A stretch of DNA of 64,000 nucleotides from Streptomyces sp. NBC_00390 (GCF_036057275.1 NZ_CP107945.1:1612001-1676000), one strand, 5' to 3'; positions 48,513-57,823 are shown, numbered from the stretch's first letter. Numbers and translations: made by a program. The notes: generated by a model not told the origin, from the letters alone.

Positions 48513-48986
48513 TCAGTGGTGGCGGTGTCCGCGGCCCCACGATTCGGTGTCGATCTTGTGACCGTGGTCGTCGCGCAGGGTCGCCTTGTCGGAGCGGTTG
48601 CCCCAGACGTAGTGACGGCGGTCCTGGTAGAGGTCGGTGCGGGTGTCGCGTCCGAAGCCGGTGTGGATACGGATGGTTGCGCGGCCGGCGAGTCGGACGT
48701 CGTCGAAGCGGTAGCGGTCGCCGTCGCGGTTGCGCAGGGTCCAGCCGTCGAGGTCCACCGGGCGGCGGGACTTGTTGGTGATCTCGACCCACTCGGCGTT
48801 CAGGGAGTGATTGGAGCCGTTGTCGCGCCCGGGGCTGTCGGCCTGTACGCGGCTGATCTCGACCCGCGGGTGCTGGCGGTGGCGGTCGTCGTCGTGGGCG
48901 GAGGCCGGCAGGGCGACGGCCGAGACGACGGCACCGGCCGCAAGAACGGTCGCGGCGATGCGACGGGCGGTCGAAGAAGCAGACAT
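48513..48986 (-). CDS. Secreted lamin-tail-domain protein
   Basis: The 157-residue protein has a signal peptide MSASSTARRIAATVLAAGAV then VSAVALPASA, followed by a His/Asp/Arg-rich linker (HDDDRHRQHPR). The lamin tail domain (Ig-like) is at about 42-140: VEISRVQADSPGRDN, NAEWVEITNKSRRPVDLDGW, TLRNRDGDRYRFDDVRLAGR. In bacteria this domain appears in extracellular proteins and probably binds surfaces or nucleic acid. The ATG has GAGGGG upstream. It ends at a strong terminator. Confidence 0.88.
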   Translation of the reverse strand: MSASSTARRIAATVLAAGAVVSAVALPASAHDDDRHRQHPRVEISRVQADSPGRDNGSNHSLNAEWVEITNKSRRPVDLDGWTLRNRDGDRYRFDDVRLAGRATIRIHTGFGRDTRTDLYQDRRHYVWGNRSDKATLRDDHGHKIDTESWGRGHRHH

Positions 48987-49704
48987 AGGTGATGTCCCCT
49001 CAAGAACAGTGCCCCACCGGCCGATACGGCTCGTGGTGGCAGTGCGGGTTCCCGGCCCGTTGTGGGCCGAGGACCCAAACTCTGAGCGGTCGACCGGGCC
49101 AGGCGAGGGCCGACCGAGACATGTTGCCGTTTACGGACATTTCCGTAACTGTCGCCTGCGTGGGGCACGTATCCGCGCCGGGCGTGGCCCTGACATTCAC
49201 TGACCGCTACACCGACCCGTTGAACGATCAACAGCAAGCCCTTGCATGCTCCGGCGCACACCCGGTCGCGCCACCCGGCGCATCAGCCGAACGGCGGACA
49301 CGATCTTGGTAACGGCCGTTCTGCACGTTTCTTCGCACATGTGGTGCGGGATCGCATGTGGAAGCGAGAAATGAAGCACCCCGCCGCGCGCGGGGCGCGC
49401 CCGGCACCCGGAGGTCCGGCTCGCAGCCTCACTCCTCCCGCGATCCCCTCCGTGCACATGCGGCAACGAGACTCACCCACCACCGAATGAAGCCGTTCCG
49501 GGCACGTAAGGAGGCATACGGCGGCGTGTCCCTCACCGCCTCAGCAGTGAGCCTGATCAGCTGGGGAAGTCTGTTTGGGTTCCGCGGACTTCCGGAGCGC
49601 AAGCCGACTCGAAGCACCTCATGAACGCAGTCCTGGCAACCAAGGGCGAACCAGCACACCACACGCACGACGCGTGCCAGCTCCCCGACAGAAAGCAGCC
49701 AATC
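48987..49704. other. 700-base intergenic region with a palindrome
   Basis: No gene is convincing on either strand; open frames give low-complexity products. It holds the inverted repeat at 49131-49148 and the upstream regions of the lamin-tail gene and the hemerythrin gene, which are divergent. Bases 49330-49370 are less GC-rich. Confidence 0.5.
49131..49148. promoter_or_regulatory. Palindrome TTACGGA-N4-TCCGTAA
   Basis: A perfect 7-bp inverted repeat with a 4-base spacer, about 145 bases upstream of the lamin-tail gene. Such symmetry suggests a regulator operator. Confidence 0.5.
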
Positions 49705-50265
49705 ATGGGTCATGGTGGAGACGTCATCAACGAGCTGACTGCGGATCACCGCGAGATCGACTCGCTTTTCACGAAGATCCAAGCTCTGCCGACCGGCGAT
49801 CCACAGCGCCGGAAACTGGCCGACACACTGACGATGGAACTCGTCCGGCACGCGGTCGCCGAAGAAGAACACCTGTATCCGGCAGTGCGCCGCTACGTGG
49901 ACGACGGGGACGACATCGCCGACAAGGAGATCTCCGAACACAGCGAGGTCGAGCGCATGCTCAAAGAACTGGAAGACCTCCAGCCCGATGACGGCCGCTT
50001 CGACACCCTCATGGCCGAGCTGAAGAGGTCGGTCACCGCGCACATGACCGGCGAAGAGAGCGAGCTGTTTCCCGTCCTGGCCGAGTCGTGCTCCGGCGAA
50101 AGACTTCAGCAGTTGGGTGAGTTCATCCGCCGCGCCAAGGAAACCGCTCCTACCCGTCCGCACCCCGCCGCCCCTGACACCCCGCCGCTCAACAAACTCC
50201 TCGCTCCGGGCCTCGGCATGGTCGACCGGGTCCGCGACGCCCTCACCGGCCGCGGGAAAGAGTGA
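49705..50265 (+). CDS. Hemerythrin HHE-domain protein
   Basis: The 186-residue protein has the HHE cation-binding motifs: TADHREIDSLF (about residue 15), LVRHAVAEEEHLYPAVRRY (about 50), SEHSEVERML, and KRSVTAHMTGEESELFPVL (about 115-133). Each gives a His plus a nearby Glu for a di-iron site in a four-helix bundle. The Pro-rich tail ends LGMVDRVRDALTGRGKE. Such proteins sense or store oxygen, NO or iron. The ATG at 49705 begins the conserved part, MGHGGDVINEL. It stands alone. Confidence 0.9.
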   Translation: MGHGGDVINELTADHREIDSLFTKIQALPTGDPQRRKLADTLTMELVRHAVAEEEHLYPAVRRYVDDGDDIADKEISEHSEVERMLKELEDLQPDDGRFDTLMAELKRSVTAHMTGEESELFPVLAESCSGERLQQLGEFIRRAKETAPTRPHPAAPDTPPLNKLLAPGLGMVDRVRDALTGRGKE

Positions 50266-50650
50266 CCTTGACAACGGCGCCTGTGGGCCCTCGCGGCGCT
50301 CCGCCAGGGCCCCGTCCCGCACCGCTTCACATGCGTCGCGAGCTCTACGCGGCACCGACGCTCCAGGCTCTCTGACGAGTGGCGTTCCTTCGCGTCGTCA
50401 CGAGCATCGCTGACTGCCCGGCTCAGCCGGCCGGATGAACACGACACGGCCGTCGGCGGCGTCCGCGAGCACCGGGGTCCTGCGACGCGGGTGCACAGCG
50501 GCGGCGCACCCTCTGGCCGGACCGGTGAGCAGTCTGCCGCCGCCCGCACATCCCGGACGTGAGCGGGTCAGCTGAGACCGCGTGCCTCCCTTTCCGGAGT
50601 CCGGCGGCCGCCGGTACCGCGGCCCCGGGTCGCCCCGCCCGCTTCTGCTG
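50266..50650. other. Gap between the hemerythrin and methyltransferase genes
   Basis: Apart from the hairpin at 50285-50312 I see nothing supported here. Open frames on the minus strand look like degraded or random GC-rich sequence. Confidence 0.45.
50285..50312. terminator. Probable terminator of the hemerythrin gene
   Basis: GGGCCCT (50285-50291) pairs with AGGGCCC (50306-50312), 14-base loop, 20 bases past the stop. Confidence 0.55.
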
Positions 50651-51622
50651 TCACGCCTTCTCGAAAACCATCCGCACGACACCGATGCGTCGTTCGCGGT
50701 GGAACCGCAGAGCGGTTCTCTGTTCCCTGATGAGGTCGGAGACCGCCTGCGCGCCGATGAGTTCGGCGCCGCGGGTCCGCTTGGCTTCCAGCCGTTCGAG
50801 CCAAGCCTGGATCGTGTACGCGCCGTCGTCCGGGTCGCGGCGGGCCTGGACGAGGGTGAACAGGCCTTGGCTGGCCTCGGTGATCTCGGCCCGGGTGGGC
50901 AGGAACATCTCCGGGAACACCTTGCGTGACGCGTGCAAGCCTTCGCGGATGTTGCCCGCACCGATGCGGGCCGCCTGCGGGAGGGAGTGCCGGTGGCCAC
51001 GGTGTGCCCGGGCGTGTCCAGGGTCCTGGGCTGCCAGTTTCTGCGGCGGGAGCAGCAGGGCCGCGAGCCAGCCGCGGTCGTGCCAGGTGTTGGCCTGGAT
51101 GGACAGACGTCCGGCCGGCCGCAGCCAGGAATGACAGCGTTCGAAGAACTCGCGATAGCGGGCGACGCGCTTGGCCCGCCACATGGTGTTGCCGGCGAAG
51201 TGTTCGATGGCCTCGATGGCGGTGATCGCGTCGTATCGGGCGTCGGGCCGGTGGTCGTACCAGTTCTCGACGCGCGCCTCGCATCCCGGCCAGTTCTGGC
51301 CCCGGACCCATGCGGCCTGACTCGGGCTCATGGTGATGCCCACGACGTGCTCGGCATGGTGGTTCTCCACAAGTCGGCGCATCAGGCTGCCCCACCCGCA
51401 GCCGATGTCGAGGACACGGCCGGCGGCATTCACAGCCTCGGCGTGGTAGTCGAGCTTGCGCAGCTGAGCCGACTCGAGGGTGTCGCCGTCTTCCCACATC
51501 GCGTACGAGTACACGAGCTCAGGGCCAAGCGCGAGACTGTAGAAGCTTCCAAGGAAGTCGTACTGACGGACGATCGCCTTGGTCGAAGTGCCCTTGTAGG
51601 AGCGTCTCCTGGCATTGCGCAC
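50651..51622 (-). CDS. SAM-dependent methyltransferase, cyclopropane-fatty-acid-synthase-like
   Basis: The protein has the class I SAM fold: motif I VLDIGCGWGSLMRRLVEN and motif II region AITAIEAIEHFAG. The N terminus YDFLGSFYSLALGPELVYSY and AMWEDGDTLESAQLRKLDYH is that of the CFA synthase / mycolic acid methyltransferase group, which modify lipid chains. The C terminus lacks the usual CFA motifs, so the substrate is open. The start is uncertain: the GTG at 51622 gives 323 residues, and the frame is open to 51811. A GTG at 51679 is another candidate. No strong ribosome site decides. Confidence 0.75.
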   Translation of the reverse strand: MRNARRRSYKGTSTKAIVRQYDFLGSFYSLALGPELVYSYAMWEDGDTLESAQLRKLDYHAEAVNAAGRVLDIGCGWGSLMRRLVENHHAEHVVGITMSPSQAAWVRGQNWPGCEARVENWYDHRPDARYDAITAIEAIEHFAGNTMWRAKRVARYREFFERCHSWLRPAGRLSIQANTWHDRGWLAALLLPPQKLAAQDPGHARAHRGHRHSLPQAARIGAGNIREGLHASRKVFPEMFLPTRAEITEASQGLFTLVQARRDPDDGAYTIQAWLERLEAKRTRGAELIGAQAVSDLIREQRTALRFHRERRIGVVRMVFEKA

Positions 51623-51937
51623 GGTGCGTGACCGCCTATCCGTAGGGGCCGGAGTCCCAGATAACCCGATGCGGGCCACGTCACTGGTGACTGCGGCGGC
51701 GCCGCGCGGGCACTCGGCCCGAACGGCGGCCGACCTGCACGAGCCAAGGCCGCCCCACGTCCGGAGAGTCCCCGCCCGCCAGGCCTCTGCTCTGTGGAGC
51801 GAAGTCGCCATAGCCGGACTGCCTGTTTGTGGATGCGGAACCCATAGGAGCCCCCGTCACGCGGACCTAACCTCCCGGACATCACGGCGCCATGCGAGTG
51901 ATGGCGCCACTGTGCGTCCGCGCCCCCTGGAGGGTCC
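51623..51937. other. Divergent upstream region
   Basis: The part to 51811 may be the N-terminal extension of the methyltransferase. The rest is promoter region of the PHB depolymerase gene. I see no clear promoter or repeat. Confidence 0.4.
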
Positions 51938-53539
51938 ATGAGATCGTCGCCCACATCTCGTTTCCGCCGGCTGACCACACTTGTGCTGCTCCTGGGCGCG
52001 ACCCAGGTGCTGCCGCCCTCCACTCCCGCGGCCGCGGCGGCCCCCGCGCCTGTTGCCGGGGAGTTGAGAACCTACGCCGTGGACAAGGTCTACAGCGCGG
52101 GGATCTCGTCCGGTGGCTACATGGCGACCCAGCTCCACGTGGCCTACTCAGGCACGTTCAGCGGGTCCGCCGTCTTCGCCTCGGGGCCGTACTACTGCGC
52201 GCAGAACGACCTGAACAAGGCCCTGAACGCCTGTATGGAGGTCAGCCAGGACCTCCAGCTGAACATGCTGGAGCAGACGACCAGGAACTGGTCGGCACAA
52301 GGCAGGATCGACGATGTGGCGGGCCTGGCCGGCGACCCGGTCTACGCGTTCAGCGGCGCCGGCGACTCGACCGTCGAACGCCCCGTGGTCACCGCGCTGA
52401 AGGACCACTACGGCCGTCTCGGTGCCGATGTCCTCCACAACCAGAGCACATCCGCCGGCCATGCCTGGATCAGCCCGCTCGGGCCGAACGCCTGCACGGC
52501 CACCGCCACCCCCTTCATCAACAACTGCGGCGTCGACGCCGAGCGGGACTTCCTCGGGCATCTGCTGGGCTCGGTCAGCGCGCCGGCCAGTACGCCTGGG
52601 GGCACTCTGATCCAGTTCGACCAGAACAGGTACGCACCCGGCGGCGTTGCCAAGCCGATCTCCATGGACGACAAGGGCTTCGTCTATGTGCCCACGAACT
52701 GCGCGAACGGTGCCACCTGCAAGGTGGTCGTGACGCTGCACGGCTGCAAGCAGGGTTACTCGTACCAGGGCTTCGGCACCACGTTCATCGAGAAGGCCTA
52801 CCTCAACGAGTACGCCGACACCAACAACCTGATCGTGCTCTATCCGCAGGCCATCGCGACCGCGACCCTGGACAACCCCAACGGCTGCTGGAACTGGTGG
52901 GGCTATCTCGGCGATCCCGACTACGCCCGGCACGGCGGCAAGCAGATCGAGACCGTCATGGGCATGGTCCGCGCGCTCGGCGGCGGTCCGAGCACGCAGC
53001 CTCCCAGCAGCCGGACGTTGCCGAGCGTCGACGCGGAGGACGGCTATGTGAAGGCGGCGGGCGACGGATCGGGTCCCTCGGTCGGCACCCTTGAGGGCAC
53101 CTACGGCCTGGCCCTGGGGCAGGGCACCGACAGCAGGTCCAACCGGTCGGTCCTGTCGTTCGACACCTCAGCCGTCCCCGCAGGCAAGGCGATCACCCGT
53201 GCCTACGTGACCCTGACCAGGAGCAGCGGCTCCGGCGACCCGTGGTCGAGCCCGGCCGGCAACCGGCTCCTCCTCGACGTCCAGAGCGGCTGTCTCGGCG
53301 GCTGCACGGTCGAGACGACCGACTGGGCCGCGACGGCGACCGCGCACGGAGCGGCCGAGATCGGGGCGTTCACCTCGGGCAGCAAGGCCTCCACCGACCT
53401 GTCCCCGGCGGGGCTCTCGGCGATCAACCGCTCGGGCAGGACGCAGATCCGCCTGCGGTTCGAACAGAACCAGACCTCGCCCTCCTACCTGTTCGTCAAC
53501 AAGGACACGCAGGCAACTCTGACCGTCGAGTACCAGTAG
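51938..53539 (+). CDS. Secreted PHB depolymerase family esterase with C-terminal beta domain
   Basis: The 533-residue enzyme has a signal peptide (MRSSPTSRFRRLTTLVLLLG, cleavage near AAAAAPAPV). The catalytic domain is at about 40-345, with the serine in the box GISSGGYMA (about 55-63). The fold has Asp and His partners in VYAFSGAGDSTV and HNQSTSAGHAW. It fits extracellular poly(3-hydroxybutyrate) depolymerases of the GISSGG type. The last 185 residues are a beta-rich DNRLRE-like domain (SNRSVLSFDTSAVPAGKAIT, RAYVTLTRSSGSG), unlike the usual substrate-binding domain. GGAGGG stands just before the ATG. Confidence 0.88.
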   Translation: MRSSPTSRFRRLTTLVLLLGATQVLPPSTPAAAAAPAPVAGELRTYAVDKVYSAGISSGGYMATQLHVAYSGTFSGSAVFASGPYYCAQNDLNKALNACMEVSQDLQLNMLEQTTRNWSAQGRIDDVAGLAGDPVYAFSGAGDSTVERPVVTALKDHYGRLGADVLHNQSTSAGHAWISPLGPNACTATATPFINNCGVDAERDFLGHLLGSVSAPASTPGGTLIQFDQNRYAPGGVAKPISMDDKGFVYVPTNCANGATCKVVVTLHGCKQGYSYQGFGTTFIEKAYLNEYADTNNLIVLYPQAIATATLDNPNGCWNWWGYLGDPDYARHGGKQIETVMGMVRALGGGPSTQPPSSRTLPSVDAEDGYVKAAGDGSGPSVGTLEGTYGLALGQGTDSRSNRSVLSFDTSAVPAGKAITRAYVTLTRSSGSGDPWSSPAGNRLLLDVQSGCLGGCTVETTDWAATATAHGAAEIGAFTSGSKASTDLSPAGLSAINRSGRTQIRLRFEQNQTSPSYLFVNKDTQATLTVEYQ

Positions 53540-53774
53540 TCGGGTCGTCCCGCGAGGCTCGCCGTGCCCGGGCCGTCAACTCACGGGCGGAAGCGGCCCG
53601 TTACCTTTCACGAGGCGCTGGAAGGCGCCCTGTCGAAGGGGGTGGGTGACTCCTCCACTCCCTGAAGGGGGTGGCTTCTCGCTGCCGGGCCCCGCGCGCG
53701 TGCTGCGCCCTGCGGGGCACCGGAGCCACCAGGTGCCCGGCTCCGCGTGCCGGGAAGACCGCGGCGAATCGGCG

Positions 53775-54806
53775 TCAATGTGCGGACGGCGCGCGGCGCG
53801 TACGGGCCCAGGCGATGACGTCGTCCGCGCTCCATGTGTTCACGACGTGCTCGGCCGGCACGCCGCACTCCTCCGCCCGCGCGCAGCCGATGATCTGCCA
53901 GTCGAGCTGGCCGGGGGCGTGGGCGTCCGTGTCGACGGTGAAGAGCACCCCGGCGTCGACGGCGAGGCGGATCAGCCGGCGCGGCGGGTCGCGGCGTTCG
54001 GGGCGGCTGTTGATCTCCACGGCCGTGCCGTGCTCCGCGCACGCGGCGAACACCTTCTCCGCGTCGAACTGCGACTCGGGCCGCTGCTTCCCGGGGCCGA
54101 TCAGCCGTCCCGTGCAGTGACCGAGCACGTCCGTGAGCGGGTTCCGCACCGCGCGCAGCATACGGCGGGTCATCGGGGCTGAGTCCATCCGGAGTTTGGA
54201 GTGCACCGAGGCGACCACCACGTCGAGGCGGTCGAGGAGCTCCGGGTCCTGGTCGAGGGTGCCGTCGGGCAGGATGTCGCATTCGATGCCGGTGAGCAGC
54301 CGGAAGGGCGCCCATTCACGGTTGAGCCGCTCGATGATGTCCAATTGGGCGAGCAGCCGTTCGGCCGTCAGTCCGCGGGCGACCTTGAGCGTGGGCGAAT
54401 GGTCGGTCAGCACGGCCCACTCGTGGCCGAGAGCCGCGGCCGTGCGGCCCATCGTCTCGATGGGGCTGCCGCCGTCCGACCAGTCCGAGTGCAGATGACA
54501 GTCGCCGCGCAGCGCGGCACGCAGTCGTTCGCCGCCCTCCGCGAGGGGGGTGGCCGCCTCGTCCTCCAGCCGCTGCAGATAGGCGGGGGTGCGGCCGGTG
54601 AGCGCCTCTTGCACGACCGCCGCGGTCTTGGGCCCGATGCCCTTGACCTTGTCGAGTGTTCCGGCGCCGGCGCGCTGCTCGATCTCGCCGGGGTCGAGCT
54701 CGGACAGTGCCGCGGCGGCGGTGCGGAAGGCGCGTACGCGATAGGTCTCGGCGAGCGAGCGTTCCAGGAGAAAGGCGACACGGTCCAGCGCTTCGACCGG
54801 TTCCAT
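53775..54806 (-). CDS. PHP-domain phosphoesterase (PolX-like)
   Basis: The 343-residue protein has a helix-hairpin-helix N-terminal part (about 1-95, GTLDKVKGIGPKTAAVVQEA) as in PolX/family X polymerases. A PHP metal phosphoesterase domain follows: GDCHLHSDWSDGGSPIE (about 101-117), LTDHSPTLKVARGLTAE, GIECDILPDG, DVVVASVHSKLR and VDTDAHAPGQLDWQ. The polymerase catalytic Asp triad is absent. So it is a stand-alone HhH-PHP protein, probably acting on DNA ends or nucleotides. The ATG at 54806 is behind GGAGGTG. Confidence 0.85.
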   Translation of the reverse strand: MEPVEALDRVAFLLERSLAETYRVRAFRTAAAALSELDPGEIEQRAGAGTLDKVKGIGPKTAAVVQEALTGRTPAYLQRLEDEAATPLAEGGERLRAALRGDCHLHSDWSDGGSPIETMGRTAAALGHEWAVLTDHSPTLKVARGLTAERLLAQLDIIERLNREWAPFRLLTGIECDILPDGTLDQDPELLDRLDVVVASVHSKLRMDSAPMTRRMLRAVRNPLTDVLGHCTGRLIGPGKQRPESQFDAEKVFAACAEHGTAVEINSRPERRDPPRRLIRLAVDAGVLFTVDTDAHAPGQLDWQIIGCARAEECGVPAEHVVNTWSADDVIAWARTRRAPSAH

Positions 54807-55137
54807 CGACACCTCCACGCGTCGCGGCCCCCGTGTGCTCAGTCAACCCTGAGGGCGTGAGCTCGTCCAACGAAGGCTTGAACTCATCGACCCCTTTCAA
54901 TCAATGGCTAAGAGATGCACCTCTCTAATATTTGCTTGATCAACAACCCTGAACGTCTTTCTTTGGCCGATTCACCACAACACTCCACCGCAGGTCGGAG
55001 ACTCACGAGCGTTCACAGCCCGCCTATCACCAGTGACTACACGTGACCGAAATCTGGTGCACGTCCAAGCGTTCTTCGTCGTCGTGGGCAAGACTCGCGT
55101 CCGATTTCCGAAACCACGACCCAGGGGAGTGTTCGAA
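54807..55137. other. AT-richer spacer with promoter potential
   Basis: Bases 54885-54975 are clearly less GC-rich than the surroundings, which suits promoter DNA for the PHP gene and the SSI gene (divergent). No single -35/-10 pair could be fixed by eye. Confidence 0.4.
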
Positions 55138-55584
55138 ATGCGGTACATAGCCAGAGGTCTCGCGCTTGCTGCGGCCACCACGCTGGCGCTCGTCGCAGCG
55201 CCGGCAGTGGGCACGGCAGGCGCGGCACAGTCCGGCGCACAGGACACGCGGAGCCTGTTTCCGCCGTCCGCCCTCGTGCTGACCGTCACGGCGGGCGACG
55301 ACGCGGAGAACGGGACCGTGCTGCGCGCGGTGACCCTCGGCTGTACGCCCACGGCGTCCGGCACCCACCCCGCCGCAGCCGCCGCCTGTGCCGAACTGCG
55401 CGCCAACGAGGCGAAGTTCGACGCCATCACCTCACGCGGCACGACGGGTGCCTGCACCAAGCAGTACGACCCGGTGACCGTCACCGCGGACGGCGTCTGG
55501 CAGGGCAAGCGCGTCAGCTATACGCACACCTTCGGCAACCCCTGCACCAAGAAGCACGGCAGCGGCACGGTCTTCGGCTTCTGA
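55138..55584 (+). CDS. Subtilisin inhibitor (SSI family) with Lys at P1
   Basis: This secreted 148-residue inhibitor has the signal peptide MRYIARGLALAAATTLALVA (cleavage near residue 30). The mature part is about 118 residues, as usual. Four Cys (C69, C84, C106, C136) form the two family disulfides. The reactive-site loop is C106-T-K-Q-Y-D-P-V, aligned with C-P-M-V-Y-D-P-V of classic SSI. So P1 is K108, which favours trypsin-like proteases as in plasminostreptin-type members. GGGGAG precedes the ATG. A terminator follows. Confidence 0.95.
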   Translation: MRYIARGLALAAATTLALVAAPAVGTAGAAQSGAQDTRSLFPPSALVLTVTAGDDAENGTVLRAVTLGCTPTASGTHPAAAAACAELRANEAKFDAITSRGTTGACTKQYDPVTVTADGVWQGKRVSYTHTFGNPCTKKHGSGTVFGF

Positions 55585-55617
55585 GCCGCCCCGTACACCC
55601 GGCCGGACACCGGGGAA

Positions 55618-55649
55618 CGAGCGGCCACGGCGCGTGCCGTGGCCGCTCG
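55618..55649. terminator. Terminator, 14-bp stem
   Basis: CGAGCGGCCACGGC (55618-55631) and GCCGTGGCCGCTCG (55636-55649), 4-base loop, between the SSI gene and the convergent membrane-protein gene. Confidence 0.88.
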
Positions 55650-55664
55650 GCCCTGTCCGGGCCG

Positions 55665-56456
55665 TCAGGCCGCCGGCGGCACCCGCGACGGACGGCCGGA
55701 TCCCCGGGTGAGCACGTACCCGGCGATCCCGGCGAGCGCTCCGAGCAGGCCGCCTGCGGCGGTCCAGAGCCAGCGGTCGGACCACCAGCCGGAAGCCCAT
55801 TCGGTGTCCGCCACGTCGTCGCCCGGCTGCGTGCCGGTGGACACTCCTGCGACCAGCGGCTCGGCGAGCGAGCCGTCCACGGCGTGGGCGCCGCCCACGC
55901 CCTTCGACACCGCCCGGACCTCGGCCGTCACCGGCAGACCGAGGTCCGTCACGGGCGCGTCGGAGACCGTCAGGCGTACGTAGTAGCTGCCCGGCAGCGG
56001 ATCGTTGGCCCACGTCTCGGCGAGAGCGCGCACCGGCCGCATCGTGCACGACAGCTCGACCGTTGCGGCGTCCTGCGCCGCCACCCTGGTCTGCATGCCG
56101 TACATGCAGGCCTGGCGGCGGCGCAGCCCGTCGTACACATCGAGCTGCCAAGTGGATCCGCCGTGCCGGGCGGCCGCATCGGGGAGTGTGACCTTGGCCC
56201 GGACCGTGGGCCGCTGCCCGGCGTCGGCGGGGAACACCCAGTACAGGTAGTCACCGCTCGACGCATCGGCCGTCGCCGTCTGCCCCTGCTCGAAGGCCGC
56301 GGCTGTACGGAAGGAAGTGCCCGCCACCGTCGGACCCGCCCCGCTGCCGCTCTCCGTGGGGCTCGGCGAGGGAGTGTCCGCCAGGGCCGCGCGCGCGGGG
56401 CCCAGCAGCGCGGCGGCGCACAGCGCGACCGTCGTCAGTACACGTGCGACACGCAT
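55665..56456 (-). CDS. Exported, C-terminally anchored protein paired with the VWA protein
   Basis: The 263-residue protein has a signal peptide (MRVARVLTTVALCAAALLGP), a Ser/Pro/Thr linker and a beta-rich outer domain (FEQGQTATADASSGDYLYWV, WQLDVYDGLRRRQACMYGMQ). One membrane helix (WLWTAAGGLLGALAGIAGYV) and a short basic tail close it. I do not recognise a named family. The start overlaps the stop of the VWA gene (ATGA), so the two are made together and probably form a surface complex. Confidence 0.75.
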   Translation of the reverse strand: MRVARVLTTVALCAAALLGPARAALADTPSPSPTESGSGAGPTVAGTSFRTAAAFEQGQTATADASSGDYLYWVFPADAGQRPTVRAKVTLPDAAARHGGSTWQLDVYDGLRRRQACMYGMQTRVAAQDAATVELSCTMRPVRALAETWANDPLPGSYYVRLTVSDAPVTDLGLPVTAEVRAVSKGVGGAHAVDGSLAEPLVAGVSTGTQPGDDVADTEWASGWWSDRWLWTAAGGLLGALAGIAGYVLTRGSGRPSRVPPAA

Positions 56457-57724
56457 CAGTTGGTCCTCCAGACGGCGAAGCGCCAGCGCGAGATCCAGCC
56501 CCACAGCAGTCCGGCCAGCAGTCCGGTGAGGGTCAGGGCACCCAGGAACCACCAGCCCCGGCCGAGCCCGAAGAAGGCCACGTCGGAGGGCGTGTCGGGG
56601 CCGTCGACCACGTCGACGGCCAACTCGAGGGGCAGTCCGGGCTCGGTCTTGACTCCCGGTGCCGCCGAGAAGGCGTTGGCGACCTGCAGACACACGGTCT
56701 CCGCCGTGGACTCCTCGTCCGCGTCGTCGGCCGGGGCCTTCGGGTAGCGCAGACCGGTCGAGATCACATCGGTCCGGCCGGTTCCGGCCTCCGAACCGCG
56801 TACGATCTCGCGCCCGCGCACGGTGACGGCACGCAGCAGGATGCCGTAGTCGTTGTTCACCGCCCGGTCGGCGGCGACGCTCACCGAGGCGCGCAGTTCC
56901 TGTCCGGGCAGTACATCCACGCGGTACCAGCGGTGCTCGCCGAACTTCTCGCGGTCGCTGTAGAGACCGGGCTTCAGCTGCGGGGCGTCGGCGCAGCGCT
57001 TCGCGCCCTCGGTCGCCACGGGGGTGACGACCGGGTCGGCGGCGCGGTCCACCAACTGGCTCACGCGGTCGGAGAGTTCGTCGGTGTGCTGCACGGAGGT
57101 GTAGGTGCCGCCGGTCGCTTCGGCGATGCAGCGCAGCTGGTCGCGGGTCTTGGCGTCGGGAACCAGGCCCAGGGTGTCGATGGTGAGGTGGATGCCCTTG
57201 GCCGCGATCTCCCGCGCCACCTCGCACGGATCGAGCGGCGCGCAGGTGTCCTCGCCGTCGGTGATGAGCACGATCCGCCGGGTCGCGTCTCCGCCCTCGA
57301 GGTCGTCGGCCGCGCCCAGCAGGGCCGGTCCGATCGGCGTCCAGCCGGTGGGCGCGAGCGTCGCGACGGCAGTCTTGGCCTCTGTGCGGTCGAGCGGTCC
57401 GACCGGGTAGAGCTGCCGGGTGTCCTTGCAGCCGCGCTTGCGGTCGTCGCCCGCGTAGTCGGCCCCGAGCGTGCGGATACCGAGCCGCACCTCTTCCGGC
57501 ACCGCGTCCAGGACCTCGTTGAACGCCTGCTTCGCGGCGGCCATCCGGCTCTTGCCGTCGATGTCCCGGGCCCGCATCGAGCCGCTGACGTCAAGTACGA
57601 GCTCGACCTTGGGAGTTTCCTCGGCCGCCGGTTCGTCGGCGGCGGCCGCTGCCGGGAACAGCCCGGCGGCCAGGGCCGCGAGCAGGACCATCGCCCTGGC
57701 CGCCGGCCTTCTTCTTATGATCAT
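56456..57724 (-). CDS. VWA-domain membrane protein
   Basis: The 422-residue protein has a signal sequence (about 10-28), then a von Willebrand A domain at about 38-215 with an intact MIDAS: DVSGSM, the Thr in GWTPIGPALL, and Asp in LITDGEDTCAP. A beta-rich region follows (about 230-370) and one membrane helix at about 390-412 (LGALTLTGLLAGLLWGWISR). VWA domains bind ligands through a metal ion. It is coupled to the downstream exported protein. The role is unknown. Confidence 0.85.
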   Translation of the reverse strand: MIIRRRPAARAMVLLAALAAGLFPAAAAADEPAAEETPKVELVLDVSGSMRARDIDGKSRMAAAKQAFNEVLDAVPEEVRLGIRTLGADYAGDDRKRGCKDTRQLYPVGPLDRTEAKTAVATLAPTGWTPIGPALLGAADDLEGGDATRRIVLITDGEDTCAPLDPCEVAREIAAKGIHLTIDTLGLVPDAKTRDQLRCIAEATGGTYTSVQHTDELSDRVSQLVDRAADPVVTPVATEGAKRCADAPQLKPGLYSDREKFGEHRWYRVDVLPGQELRASVSVAADRAVNNDYGILLRAVTVRGREIVRGSEAGTGRTDVISTGLRYPKAPADDADEESTAETVCLQVANAFSAAPGVKTEPGLPLELAVDVVDGPDTPSDVAFFGLGRGWWFLGALTLTGLLAGLLWGWISRWRFAVWRTN

Positions 57725-57823
57725 TCGCGGATCGTAGTAAGGAACGGCCCCTGAACCAAAAGCAGATGCGTGAACACTGCGGGACGTTGCGGAGGTGTCC
57801 GTTCAGCCGACGGACCTGTGCGT

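Noticed and set aside
50106..50549. Minus-strand frame overlapping the hemerythrin gene end
   Set aside because: No start signal; composition is unlike a protein, and the plus-strand gene explains half of it.
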